Below, in pieces: positions 48,415 through 56,543 of a stretch of DNA of 64,000 bases (within the stretch, counting starts at the first letter, position 1; the number at the start of each line of letters is the position of its first letter). This DNA comes from Candidatus Andeanibacterium colombiense (GTDB lineage Bacteria; Pseudomonadota; Alphaproteobacteria; Sphingomonadales; Sphingomonadaceae), in NCBI GenBank assembly GCA_029202985.1, contig CP119316.1, positions 434,001 to 498,000 on the forward strand, given 5' to 3'. The notes beneath the pieces are model-generated. The model did no database searches. It saw nothing but the letters and a program-made list of their open reading frames with translations, and was not told the DNA's origin. The position numbers and the translations under genes were made by a program.

Positions 48415-50439
48415 TTACTTCAGATATTTGTCGTACCAAGCCAGCCAGCGCTTCATCCGGTCGAGGATATAGCTCGGCCGCACGAAGTGATGATACTGGT
48501 CCGGGTAGATCACCAGCTCGCTGTCGATCCCCTGGCTCTTGAGCGCCTGGTACATCTGCTCGCTCGCCAGCGTCGGCACGTTCACATCCGCCCCGCCGAC
48601 CATGTAGAGCGTCGGGGTCTTGATCCGGTCGGCATGGAGGAACGGGTAGGAGTTCCTGATCCAGACATCGAGGTTCTTCCAAGGCACGCCGAGCTCGGTG
48701 TCGTAGTCGAGCACGTACTGGTCGGTGCCGTAACCGGCAAAGACATTGCCGATCGAAGCCCCGGCCATCGCCGCCTTGAAGCGTGCGTCCGACGCGATCA
48801 GATAGTTGGTCGCCATCCCGCCGTAGGACCAGCCGCCGACCACAAGCTTGTCCGGATCGGCAATACCTTTGCTCACCGCCAGATCGACCAGCGCGAGATC
48901 TTCCGGCACATCGACCCCGCCCCACGCCGCATTGAGCGCATTGGCATAGGCGGTACCGCGCCCGGTGCTGCCGCGCGGATTGGGGGTCAGCACCACGAAG
49001 CCGGCCCCGGCGAAGACCTGCTGCCACATGTCGAACGACCAGTCGTATTGCGCGGCCGGCCCGCCATGCGGATGCAGGATGGTCTTGAGCTTCGCCCCGG
49101 AGGCTGCGCCCGGCGCGCTGGTCGGCGGCATCAGAATGAAGCCGTGGACCTCGGTTCCGTCCGGTCCTTTCCAGGAATTGAAGGTTAGCTGGCCGAAGTC
49201 GATCTCCTTCAGCCACGCGTCGTTGTGATGGGTCAGCGGGCGCAGCTTGCCCGCGTCGAAAGCGTAGATTTCGAATGGTTTGCGCGGCGAACTCTGCAGC
49301 AGCGCGATCCGGCCATTCTTCGCGATGCTCGGACTGGCGACCACGAATTCGCCCTCCGCAAGCCGGCTCACCGCGCCGCCATTCGGCGAGACCGTAGCAA
49401 GCACCTGCTTGCCGTCATCCTCCAGCACGAAGCGGACCGCCTTGCCGTCGGGCGTCCACACCGGACTGAAATAGGTATTGCGGTCGAGCTCCTTCGTCAG
49501 CAGCCGCGGCTCGCCCCCGCTGGAAGATACCACCGCGACCGTATTGGCTGCGTAATAGATCAGCTTGGGATCGCCGCCGCGCAGATAGGCGATCTGCTTG
49601 CCGTCCGGGCTCCATGCCGGATAGGCGCCCGCATCTTCCGGCACGTCGGCGCCTTCGTAAGTGGTCAGCTGGAACGGCGCCTTCCCCGGCGTGGCAACCG
49701 AGGCGATGAAGATATTGCTGTCGTAGGTCCGGTCCTGATCCGCCACCCGCTTCGAGGCGAAGGCGACCCGGGTCGAATCCGGCGACCATGCGGGGAGGTA
49801 TTCGTCGTAATCCCCATCGGTCAGCCGTTTCATCGTGCCGGCTGCGAGATCGTAGAGGAACAGGCGCTGGCGGCGGTCGTCGAGGATCCCGATGTCATCG
49901 ACCTTGAAGTGATAGCGGTCGACCACGATCGGCGCCGGGATGTCGTCGCCATCGGCGGTCTTGCCGAGATCGGGCTGCTTGTCGCTGACGATCAGCGCGA
50001 GATATTTGCCGTCGGGCGAGAAGGCGAAATCGTCGACCGAGCCCGCGATCCCGTCTAGCGGCTTCGCCTCGCCGCCGTTCATCGGCAGCAGCCAGAGCTT
50101 GCTCTCGCCTTTCTCGTTCTTGTCGGCGCGCGAAGAAATAAAGCCGAGCATCTTGCCGTCCGGGCTGAACTTCGCGCTGCTTTCGCTCTCGCCCTTGCGG
50201 CTGGTCAGCTGGCGCGGCGCCGAGCCGTCCCACGGCGCAAGCCAGATGTGCGAGGCCATCTCGTCCGCATCGGTATCATAGCTCGTGACCGTATAGGCGA
50301 CCGCCGACCCGTCCGGCGCGATCTGCGGATCGCCGACCAGCTGTTCCTTGAGCTGGTCCTCCGGCACCATCGGGCGGGCGAAGGCGGCGGTGGGCGCAAG
50401 GACGAGCGCCAGCGCGGAGGCGGTGATAAGCAGTCGCAT
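48415..50439 (-). CDS. S9 family serine peptidase (dipeptidyl/acylaminoacyl-peptidase-like), exported
   Basis: A 674-residue protein. Signal peptide MRLLITASALALVLAPTAAF; residues about 30-400 form a TolB-like beta-propeller with repeated FSPDGK, WSPDG and WTPDGK units; the C-terminal alpha/beta-hydrolase domain has the nucleophile S538 in GGWSYGGMA, an acidic residue near GGADVNVP and the catalytic His in PDQYHHFVRP. It acts in the periplasm or on peptides outside the cell. It ends opposite a dispersed repeat; the GH3 gene upstream on the same strand is separated by another repeat. Confidence 0.94.
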   Translation of the reverse strand: MRLLITASALALVLAPTAAFARPMVPEDQLKEQLVGDPQIAPDGSAVAYTVTSYDTDADEMASHIWLAPWDGSAPRQLTSRKGESESSAKFSPDGKMLGFISSRADKNEKGESKLWLLPMNGGEAKPLDGIAGSVDDFAFSPDGKYLALIVSDKQPDLGKTADGDDIPAPIVVDRYHFKVDDIGILDDRRQRLFLYDLAAGTMKRLTDGDYDEYLPAWSPDSTRVAFASKRVADQDRTYDSNIFIASVATPGKAPFQLTTYEGADVPEDAGAYPAWSPDGKQIAYLRGGDPKLIYYAANTVAVVSSSGGEPRLLTKELDRNTYFSPVWTPDGKAVRFVLEDDGKQVLATVSPNGGAVSRLAEGEFVVASPSIAKNGRIALLQSSPRKPFEIYAFDAGKLRPLTHHNDAWLKEIDFGQLTFNSWKGPDGTEVHGFILMPPTSAPGAASGAKLKTILHPHGGPAAQYDWSFDMWQQVFAGAGFVVLTPNPRGSTGRGTAYANALNAAWGGVDVPEDLALVDLAVSKGIADPDKLVVGGWSYGGMATNYLIASDARFKAAMAGASIGNVFAGYGTDQYVLDYDTELGVPWKNLDVWIRNSYPFLHADRIKTPTLYMVGGADVNVPTLASEQMYQALKSQGIDSELVIYPDQYHHFVRPSYILDRMKRWLAWYDKYLK

Positions 50440-50501
50440 GAAAAGGCTCCCTGTTATGGAGCCTTTCTACGCATTCACCGCCTGCGCACAATTCCCCTTA
50501 C

Positions 50502-50652
50502 TCCTCTCCCCTTGCGGGAGAGGATAGCGGAGCTCGCCGCGCCAGCGGCTAGCGAAGCTTGGAGAGGGGGGGATGCACGACACCCCACTCCAACTGCGGC
50601 TAGCAAGCGAGCTTGCAAGCCTTAGTATCCTCTCCCGCAAGGGGAGAGGATA
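50502..50652. repeat. permuted cloverleaf repeat, copy E
   Basis: The same building blocks as copies A and D but in permuted order. Hairpin 2 TCCTCTCCC/GGGAGAGGA (50502-50524); hairpin 3 GCCGC/GCGGC (50536-50549); right outer arm GGAGAGGGGG (50561-50570); about 10 bases; degenerate left arm CCCCACTCC (50583-50591); hairpin 1 GCAAGC/GCTTGC (50603-50616); and hairpin 2 again TATCCTCTCCC/GGGAGAGGATA (50626-50652). This order equals that of the two ends of the DUF559 element without the gene. Confidence 0.8.
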
Positions 50653-50655
50653 TCC

Positions 50656-53346
50656 CTAGCGCATAATCGTCACCTTGCCCTGCCACACGATGTCACGCGA
50701 CGAGCGGGCGAGATAGACCGTATATTCGCCTGGCGCGATCTTCCAGCCCGGCTGGTCCTCGTTCCAGTAGCGCAGATCTTCCGGCTTCACCGTGATCGCC
50801 ACGTCCCGCGTCTCGCCCGGCTTCAGCGTGACCTTGGCGAAGCCCTTGAGCTGCTTCGGCGCAGGACCCGCAGCTGTCGGGAAACCGAGGTAGAGCTGCA
50901 GCACTTCGCTGCCCTGGCGCTTGCCGCTGTTGGTCAGCCGCGCAGTGGCGACGATGCTGCCATCGGTCTGCGAACGCGCGCTTTCGTTGCCGACGCCGAT
51001 CTCGCCGTAGGACAGTCCGTAGCCGAAGGGGAACAGCGGCTGCTGGCCGTGGGCATCCCAAAAACGATAGCCGACCAGTACGCCCTCATCGAAATAGGCC
51101 GTATCGAGCCGCCCGGTCGCCGGATCGATCGTGCCGGGGAATTGCCAGGGATGGGTCGCCGGGCCCTGGGTGGCATCGGCCGGGAAAGTCACCGGCAGGC
51201 GCCCGCCGGGCTCGCGGTCGCCGAACAGCATGCCCGCGACGGCCGGGCCATAGGCATCGCCGCCCATCCAGGTCTCAAGCACGCCGCGCACCTTCGGCAG
51301 CCACGGCATCGTGACCGGCCCGCCGGTGCTCAGCACCACAACCGTGTTCGGATTGGCGGCCGCGACCGCCGCGATCAGCGCGTCCTGATCGTTCTGCAGC
51401 GACAGCGAGGCGCGGTCCATGCCTTCGCCGAAGCGCTCGCCGGCGAAAACCACCGCGACGTCGGCCTTCCTCGCGGCAGCCACCGCCTTGGCGATCAGAT
51501 CGTCGGGCGGTGCGTAGCCGAAGCGCAGGGTCAGGCCCATCTCCTGCCCGAACATCGTCATCCGCTCGGGCCGCAGCGCCGCGCGAGGGCTGTATTCGAT
51601 CCGCACATCGACCGGCCTGCCCGCCTTGAGCTCGACCGGGGCGAAGATCGCACTGGCAAAGTCGGCCAGCACGAATTCGGAGCGCAGCTGGCCGTCGACA
51701 AACAGCCGCGCCGAACCCGAGCCGTGCAGCGCGAATTTATGCAGCCCACTCATTTTGGGCGTGAAATTCGCGGTATAACGTACCGACCACTGGTTGTTTT
51801 CCGGCAGGCCGGGGATCGCGGGCGACTTGGCCAGCGACGGCTCCGCGACCACTTCGCTCGCCAGCGGCTTGCCCGCGAAATCCATGTTCGGATTGGCGAA
51901 ATACTCGGCCGTGAAACCCGCCATGCCCCCGGCGGTCCTGAACAGGCCAGGCTTGGGCTCGGGCAGCGGTCCGGTGCCCAGCGTGCCCGGGGCATAGGTC
52001 ACCTTGACCCCTGCCCGCGCCTTGATCGCATCGAGCGCCGGGACAAGATGCTTCGGATTGACGAAGGGCGAACCGAGTTCGACCACATCGGCCGCGGGTC
52101 CGGCCTGCACGCCGATCACCGCGACCGAGCGGACATTCTTGCCGAAGGGCAGGATCCCGCCTTCGTTCTTGAGCAGCACCGTGCCGCCCGCGAGGATCTC
52201 CGCGGCCGTATCGCGTGCTGCCTGCGTCGAAACATCGTCGCCGGTCTTCAGCGGCAGATCGTCGAAAATCCCGATCCGGTAATAGGGAATCAGCCGCCGC
52301 AGGATCATGTCGTCGAGCCGGCTTTCGGGCACCTCGCCGTCGCGCACCGCGTCGGCCAGGCTTTTCTCATGCGCGAGCGCGGCGTTGAAGCTGCTCGCGG
52401 CGAACGAGCCGCTGTCGAGCCCGGCCATCACCGCGCGGGTGATGCTGCGCTGGCCGCTCGGGAAATCGGGCCCGACGAAACCGTCGAAGCGCCATTCGCG
52501 CTTGAGGATGTCGAACAGATGCGCGTTCTCGCAGGAATAGACCCCGTTGATCCGCGGGAACGAGCACATCACCCCGCCCGCGCCGCCCTGCTTCACCGCC
52601 GCTTCGAAGCTCGGCAGGTAGATCTCGCGCAAAGCCTTCTCGCTCACCGCATTGTTGCCAGCCGGCGCGCTGCCCGAAGGCTGGTCGCCCACGCGCCCGG
52701 CTTCCTGCGCGTAATTGGCGAAGTGCTTCATCTGCACCAGCACCTTGCGCGCGGTGATCGCCTTCACTTCGGCCGCCGCCATGTGCGCCATCAGGAAAGG
52801 GTCTTCGCCCATGCTTTCGGACAGGCGTCCGAACTTCCAGCTGCGCGCGACATCGTAGGCTGGGCCGAGGATCGTGCCGAGGCCGGCCGCGCGGAATTCG
52901 CTGCCGACCACATCGCCATATTGGGCCGCCATCGCCGGATCGAAGCTCGCCCCGACCGCCAGCGGCGACGGCAGCGCGGTCGCGGCCGGTCCGCGCACGA
53001 GGCCGGCAGGACCATCGGAGCCGCCGATCTGCGGGATGCCGAGCTCCCGGGCAACGTCGCGCACATGGGATTCGGCGGCCTCGTCACCGTCGAGCCCGGG
53101 CGGCGGCGGCGAGAGGAAACGGAGTTTCTCTTCAACCGTCTTGAACTGCTGCAGCACGAAGCGCGCGCGGCATTCGGGGCTGTAGGAAATATCGGTCCAC
53201 GGCTTGGCCTCGCCCGGCTTTGCCGTGCAGTCGGCGCCCTGCGTGCCCCACAGCGCAGCCTGGCCCGAGACCTGCGCTGCAGCGGGCACAGCCGCGCAAA
53301 CGGTGGTCGCGAGCAGGAAAACGATAGTGGCGGCACGCTTCGGCAT
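50656..53346 (-). CDS. glycoside hydrolase family 3 beta-glucosidase-like protein with PA14 insert, exported
   Basis: An 896-residue protein. Signal peptide ending at PAAAQ; GH3 N-terminal TIM-barrel domain with the conserved substrate lysine/histidine segment VQMKHFANYAQEAGR and probable nucleophile D294 in FDGFVGPDFPSGQ (most relatives have SDW here). Then a C-terminal sandwich domain, a PA14 domain inserted around residues 460-620 (GFTAEYFANPNMDFAGKPLA, KMSGLHKFALHGSGSARLFV), and a fibronectin-III-like end (LKGFAKVTLKPGETRDVAIT). It likely cleaves oligosaccharides in the periplasm. GGGAGGG precedes the ATG; a LacI-type dyad lies 39 bp upstream. Confidence 0.93.
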   Translation of the reverse strand: MPKRAATIVFLLATTVCAAVPAAAQVSGQAALWGTQGADCTAKPGEAKPWTDISYSPECRARFVLQQFKTVEEKLRFLSPPPPGLDGDEAAESHVRDVARELGIPQIGGSDGPAGLVRGPAATALPSPLAVGASFDPAMAAQYGDVVGSEFRAAGLGTILGPAYDVARSWKFGRLSESMGEDPFLMAHMAAAEVKAITARKVLVQMKHFANYAQEAGRVGDQPSGSAPAGNNAVSEKALREIYLPSFEAAVKQGGAGGVMCSFPRINGVYSCENAHLFDILKREWRFDGFVGPDFPSGQRSITRAVMAGLDSGSFAASSFNAALAHEKSLADAVRDGEVPESRLDDMILRRLIPYYRIGIFDDLPLKTGDDVSTQAARDTAAEILAGGTVLLKNEGGILPFGKNVRSVAVIGVQAGPAADVVELGSPFVNPKHLVPALDAIKARAGVKVTYAPGTLGTGPLPEPKPGLFRTAGGMAGFTAEYFANPNMDFAGKPLASEVVAEPSLAKSPAIPGLPENNQWSVRYTANFTPKMSGLHKFALHGSGSARLFVDGQLRSEFVLADFASAIFAPVELKAGRPVDVRIEYSPRAALRPERMTMFGQEMGLTLRFGYAPPDDLIAKAVAAARKADVAVVFAGERFGEGMDRASLSLQNDQDALIAAVAAANPNTVVVLSTGGPVTMPWLPKVRGVLETWMGGDAYGPAVAGMLFGDREPGGRLPVTFPADATQGPATHPWQFPGTIDPATGRLDTAYFDEGVLVGYRFWDAHGQQPLFPFGYGLSYGEIGVGNESARSQTDGSIVATARLTNSGKRQGSEVLQLYLGFPTAAGPAPKQLKGFAKVTLKPGETRDVAITVKPEDLRYWNEDQPGWKIAPGEYTVYLARSSRDIVWQGKVTIMR

Positions 53347-53384
53347 GATCCCTCCCGGTCAATTCTGTTTCACCGGCCATCCTA

Positions 53385-53398
53385 TGACAACGCTGTCT
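53385..53398 (-). promoter_or_regulatory. LacI-type near-palindrome upstream of the GH3 gene
   Basis: TGACAACGCTGTCT is a 14-bp dyad centred on CG with most positions symmetrical (GACA/TGTC arms perfect). Such even palindromes with a central CG are typical of LacI-family operators controlling sugar genes. It overlaps a possible -35 (TTGTCA) on the minus strand. No LacI-type gene is in this window. Confidence 0.4.
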
Positions 53399-53608
53399 CG
53401 TCAAGGGACTCACGCGCCTTCGCAGGCCCGACGCGGGATGCCGTAACGCATTTTCCTACACGCCTGAAACCTGCTAGCCCCGCTGCATGACATCCGCATC
53501 CAACCGCCGCTCCAGCCAGCCAGCGCGCGGTTGCCGCACGGCCGGAGTCTTAACCCTGCACAGTGTCAAATGTGTCAACTTCGCCGCCTGATCGACGGAA
53601 CTCCCCCG

Positions 53609-54589
53609 ATGTCCCTCCCCCCGATTCTCCAAAATCTGCGCCTCCCCGTAATCGGCTCGCCCTTGTTCATCATCTCGACGCCCGATCTGGTGATCGCGCA
53701 ATGCAAGGCCGGGATCGTCGGCAGCTTCCCGACGCTCAACGCGCGGCCTTCGGGGATGCTCGACGAATGGCTCCACCGCATCACCGAGGAACTGGCCGCG
53801 CACGACCGCGAACATTCGGACCGTCCGTCCGCTCCCTTTGCCTGCAATCTGATCGTCCACCGCTCGAACCCGCGCCTGCAGGAAGACGCGGCGGTGCTGG
53901 CCAAATGGAAGGTGCCACTGGTGATCACCTCGCTCGGCGCGGTCGAGGAGATCAACCAGGGCGCGCATTCATGGGGCGGGATCGTGCTGCATGACGTGAT
54001 CAACCAGCGCTTTGCCCATAAGGCGATCGAGAAGGGCGCCGACGGCCTGATCGCCGTCGCGGCTGGGGCCGGCGGCCATGCGGGGGCGCAATCGCCCTTT
54101 GCACTGATGCAGGAGATCCGCGCCTGGTTCGACGGGCCGGTCGCATTGTCGGGCGCGATCGCGCATGGCCGTTCGATCCTCGCCGCGCAGGCGATGGGTG
54201 CGGATTTCGCCTATATCGGCAGCCCCTGGATCGCGACGACCGAGGCCAATGCGGTCGAGGCCTACAAGCAGGCGATCGTCGACGGCGAGGCGAAGGACAT
54301 CGTCTATTCGAACCTCTTCACCGGGGTCCACGGGAATTATCTGCGCAGTTCGATCGAACACGCCGGGATGGATCCCGATCACCTGCCCGAAAGCGATCCT
54401 TCGAAGATGAATTTCAGCCAGGTGACCGGCAGCGAGGCCAAGGCATGGAAGGACATTTGGGGTTCGGGCCAGGGAATCGGCGCGGTCAAGGCGGTCGAGC
54501 CGGTCGCCGCGCGGGTCGCCCAATTCGCAGCGGAATACGAAGAGGCCAAGCGTCAGTTGGCGGCGAAGACCGGCATGACCGCTTCCTGA
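53609..54589 (+). CDS. nitronate monooxygenase (2-nitropropane dioxygenase family)
   Basis: An FMN-dependent TIM-barrel enzyme, 326 residues. Seen: LPVIGSPLFIISTPDLVIAQ at the N-terminus, the phosphate-binding VAAGAGGHAGAQS loop and GAIAHGRSILAAQAMGADFA with YIGSPWIATTEAN. The family oxidises nitroalkanes or propionate-3-nitronate; some members are enoyl-ACP reductase-like, so the substrate is open. ATG 53609 follows GGAA. The 3' end overlaps the convergent AHH-nuclease gene by 37 bp. Confidence 0.92.
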   Translation: MSLPPILQNLRLPVIGSPLFIISTPDLVIAQCKAGIVGSFPTLNARPSGMLDEWLHRITEELAAHDREHSDRPSAPFACNLIVHRSNPRLQEDAAVLAKWKVPLVITSLGAVEEINQGAHSWGGIVLHDVINQRFAHKAIEKGADGLIAVAAGAGGHAGAQSPFALMQEIRAWFDGPVALSGAIAHGRSILAAQAMGADFAYIGSPWIATTEANAVEAYKQAIVDGEAKDIVYSNLFTGVHGNYLRSSIEHAGMDPDHLPESDPSKMNFSQVTGSEAKAWKDIWGSGQGIGAVKAVEPVAARVAQFAAEYEEAKRQLAAKTGMTAS

Positions 54590-55104
54590 GTTCCGCCCCA
54601 CAATGTCTCGGCCATCGCATCCAGCTCACTGAAATCGATCCCGGCGCCGAGCCGGTCGCGCGAATTGAGCCGCATCCGCCGGGCGGGCGACAGCAAGCGG
54701 CGGCGCAGCGCGCGCTGGAGCAAAGCGAGCCGCATTCGCGCCTGCTCGAGCGCGACCTCGGGCGCGCGCAGGCGCTGCGCGGACCAGTCGGCCTCGATCC
54801 GCCCGACCCGTTCGCCGACCAGCTCGTTATAGGCCCGGTGCGGCCCGCAATGGAGCGGCAAGCCGATCCGCTCCGCCGCCGTATCGCAGGCCGGCAACAG
54901 CAGACCGTTAAGGCGGAAATCGTCGAAGCCGAGGCTGTGGTGGCCGATCGCCGCGAACAGCCCGCCGTAACAGCGCGCGCCGAGCAATTGGCGCGGCAGG
55001 AGGTGATGGCGCTGCATCCCCGGCTGGTGGCCGGGCCGGTCGCCGCGATTGACCGAGCGGAACGGCAATCGCGTTCGGGCGGCGGCCGCACCCTCCAAGA
55101 TCAC
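54553..55104 (-). CDS. AHH-type HNH/Endo VII superfamily nuclease, stand-alone
   Basis: A 183-residue protein. Residues 29-93 match the AHH nuclease module: GMQRHHLLPRQLL with H33-H34, a middle DDFRLNGLLLP block (N66-G67 and P71) and HCGPHRAYNELV (H85, H89, Y92, N93), the metal- and catalytic-type residues of this branch of the HNH superfamily. The rest is basic and helical. AHH domains are best known as C-terminal toxin modules of polymorphic toxins; here the domain stands alone without a secretion or repeat region. It starts in an ATGA overlap with the upstream gene 55101-55874. Confidence 0.78.
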   Translation of the reverse strand: MILEGAAAARTRLPFRSVNRGDRPGHQPGMQRHHLLPRQLLGARCYGGLFAAIGHHSLGFDDFRLNGLLLPACDTAAERIGLPLHCGPHRAYNELVGERVGRIEADWSAQRLRAPEVALEQARMRLALLQRALRRRLLSPARRMRLNSRDRLGAGIDFSELDAMAETLWGGTQEAVMPVFAAN

Positions 55105-55874
55105 GCGATCCGGACCCGCACGAACCGGCCGTTAGGCGAAGGATCGAGCCGGAGCGCTTCGCCGGCGGGGCCGATGATCGACTCGGGGGCTTCAACCGGG
55201 CCACGTTCGACCAGCTCGTGGATCAGCCGCAGGGCGATGCGGGCGGCGCGTGGGCCATCCGCCGTCAATTCGGGCTCTATCCGCAATTCCTGGCCGGTGA
55301 AGAAGGCCAGCCCTTCGCTCTGCATTCCGCCGTCCGGCACGGTCAGCAATGCGGTCAAACCGATGCCCGGAAAGGCGCCGCCCTCGAGCCAGCGGCCGAT
55401 GCTCCGCCGGAAATGGCCTGGCCCGCTGAGCGCGCGCGCCGGTAGCCAGCCGATCGCCCGCAACCCCGGCAACCGTGCCAGTTGGGCCGTAAGCCACATC
55501 TGGCTGCGGACCACCGGCATCATCGCCGCGCCGTCCAGCAGATGAGGGCCCGGCGTCAGCGTGACCGCCGAGAAGCGGAACGGGTTGAACCGCGCGGGCA
55601 GGTCGAACAGATTGGAATGGCGCTCCGGCGGGCCGGCGCTGCCCGGGGCCAGTCCCTTGAGATCGAAGGTCAGCCCGTTGGCGAGCAGCTCGAGCCAATT
55701 GCCGCCCGCATTGCCGCCATCCTTGCCGCCCCCCTTGCCGCCATCGTCTTCGAGCGGATCGTGGCTGACCGTGAATTCGCTCGACCGCACCGCCAGTTCA
55801 TGGATCGCCAGCGCATCGGGCCGCACCGCCTCTTCGAACAGCAGCGACACCACGGGTGCGGCGCTTCCGCCCAT
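55101..55874 (-). CDS. unrecognised protein translationally coupled to the AHH nuclease
   Basis: A 257-residue soluble protein without signal peptide or membrane helix. It has a Gly/Lys-rich low-complexity patch (DDGGKGGGKDGGNAGG near residues 43-58), a central hydrophobic alpha/beta-looking part (QMWLTAQLARLPGLRAIGWL) and a C-terminal stretch AFFTGQELRIEPELTADGPR followed by a helix IALRLIHELVER. No family recognised with confidence. Its stop overlaps the AHH gene start (ATGA), so the two are made together; an inhibitor or partner role is only an inference. Confidence 0.65.
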   Translation of the reverse strand: MGGSAAPVVSLLFEEAVRPDALAIHELAVRSSEFTVSHDPLEDDGGKGGGKDGGNAGGNWLELLANGLTFDLKGLAPGSAGPPERHSNLFDLPARFNPFRFSAVTLTPGPHLLDGAAMMPVVRSQMWLTAQLARLPGLRAIGWLPARALSGPGHFRRSIGRWLEGGAFPGIGLTALLTVPDGGMQSEGLAFFTGQELRIEPELTADGPRAARIALRLIHELVERGPVEAPESIIGPAGEALRLDPSPNGRFVRVRIA

Positions 55875-55997
55875 CCCTGCTTTCAGGGCTTCATCCTGTG
55901 CGATTTCCGCCGTCCCATCTGTCCGTTACGGGTTTGTGGCGTGAAAGCGGCGCTCCGTCGAGTCCCTCCCTGGCTGGACCAATCCGCATCGGATCAA

Positions 55998-56480
55998 TCA
56001 CCACAGGCCGAGCGCGATCCCTTCCGCCAGCGTGGCGCCAAGCTCGCGGCATCCGGCGAGCGCGGCTTCGGGCACGGTCTTTGGCGCGAGGATCGCCTCC
56101 GCCGTCTGGGCTTGCATGTTGACGATAAGCGGTTCGGCCACCCGCCGCAGCCGCCAGCCGGTCACGATCCGGTCGATCTGCATCTGCGCACCGGTCCCGT
56201 CGGATCCGGCGGCGATCAGCGTCGCATAGGGTCGTCCCTCGATCCGGCCCAGCAGCGGGTAATAGCAGCGGTCGAACATTTCCTTCATTGCACCCGACAT
56301 GCCGCCAAGGTTTTCCGGACAGGCGAACAAATAGCCGGCGGCGGCGAGCAAATCCGCCGGTTGCGCCTCGTCCGCATGCACCAGCCGAGCCCTCCCCTCC
56401 GCACTCGTGAACGCCGCTCGGGCCATCTCGGCGGCGGCGGTGCGGCTATGCCACACGATCAGGAATGGGCTTCTGTCCAC
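55998..56480 (-). CDS. flavodoxin-like NAD(P)H-dependent oxidoreductase family protein
   Basis: A 160-residue protein with a flavodoxin-like fold: the first strand and phosphate loop IVWHSRTAAAEMARAA (in place of the usual SxTGxT), then GYLFACPENLGGMSGAMKEM followed by FDRCYYPLLG, the flavin-contact region seen in WrbA/NQO-like reductases, and ATLIAAGSDGTGAQMQIDRI. Probably binds FMN; electron donor and substrate unknown. It is divergent from recJ, 63 bp away, and 123 bp upstream of the AHH partner gene on the same strand. Confidence 0.8.
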   Translation of the reverse strand: MDRSPFLIVWHSRTAAAEMARAAFTSAEGRARLVHADEAQPADLLAAAGYLFACPENLGGMSGAMKEMFDRCYYPLLGRIEGRPYATLIAAGSDGTGAQMQIDRIVTGWRLRRVAEPLIVNMQAQTAEAILAPKTVPEAALAGCRELGATLAEGIALGLW

Positions 56481-56543
56481 AGGCGGAGCTTCGCACCCGG
56501 CGACCGATTGTCAATCGCGCGCCGCATCGGCTACCTGCCCACC

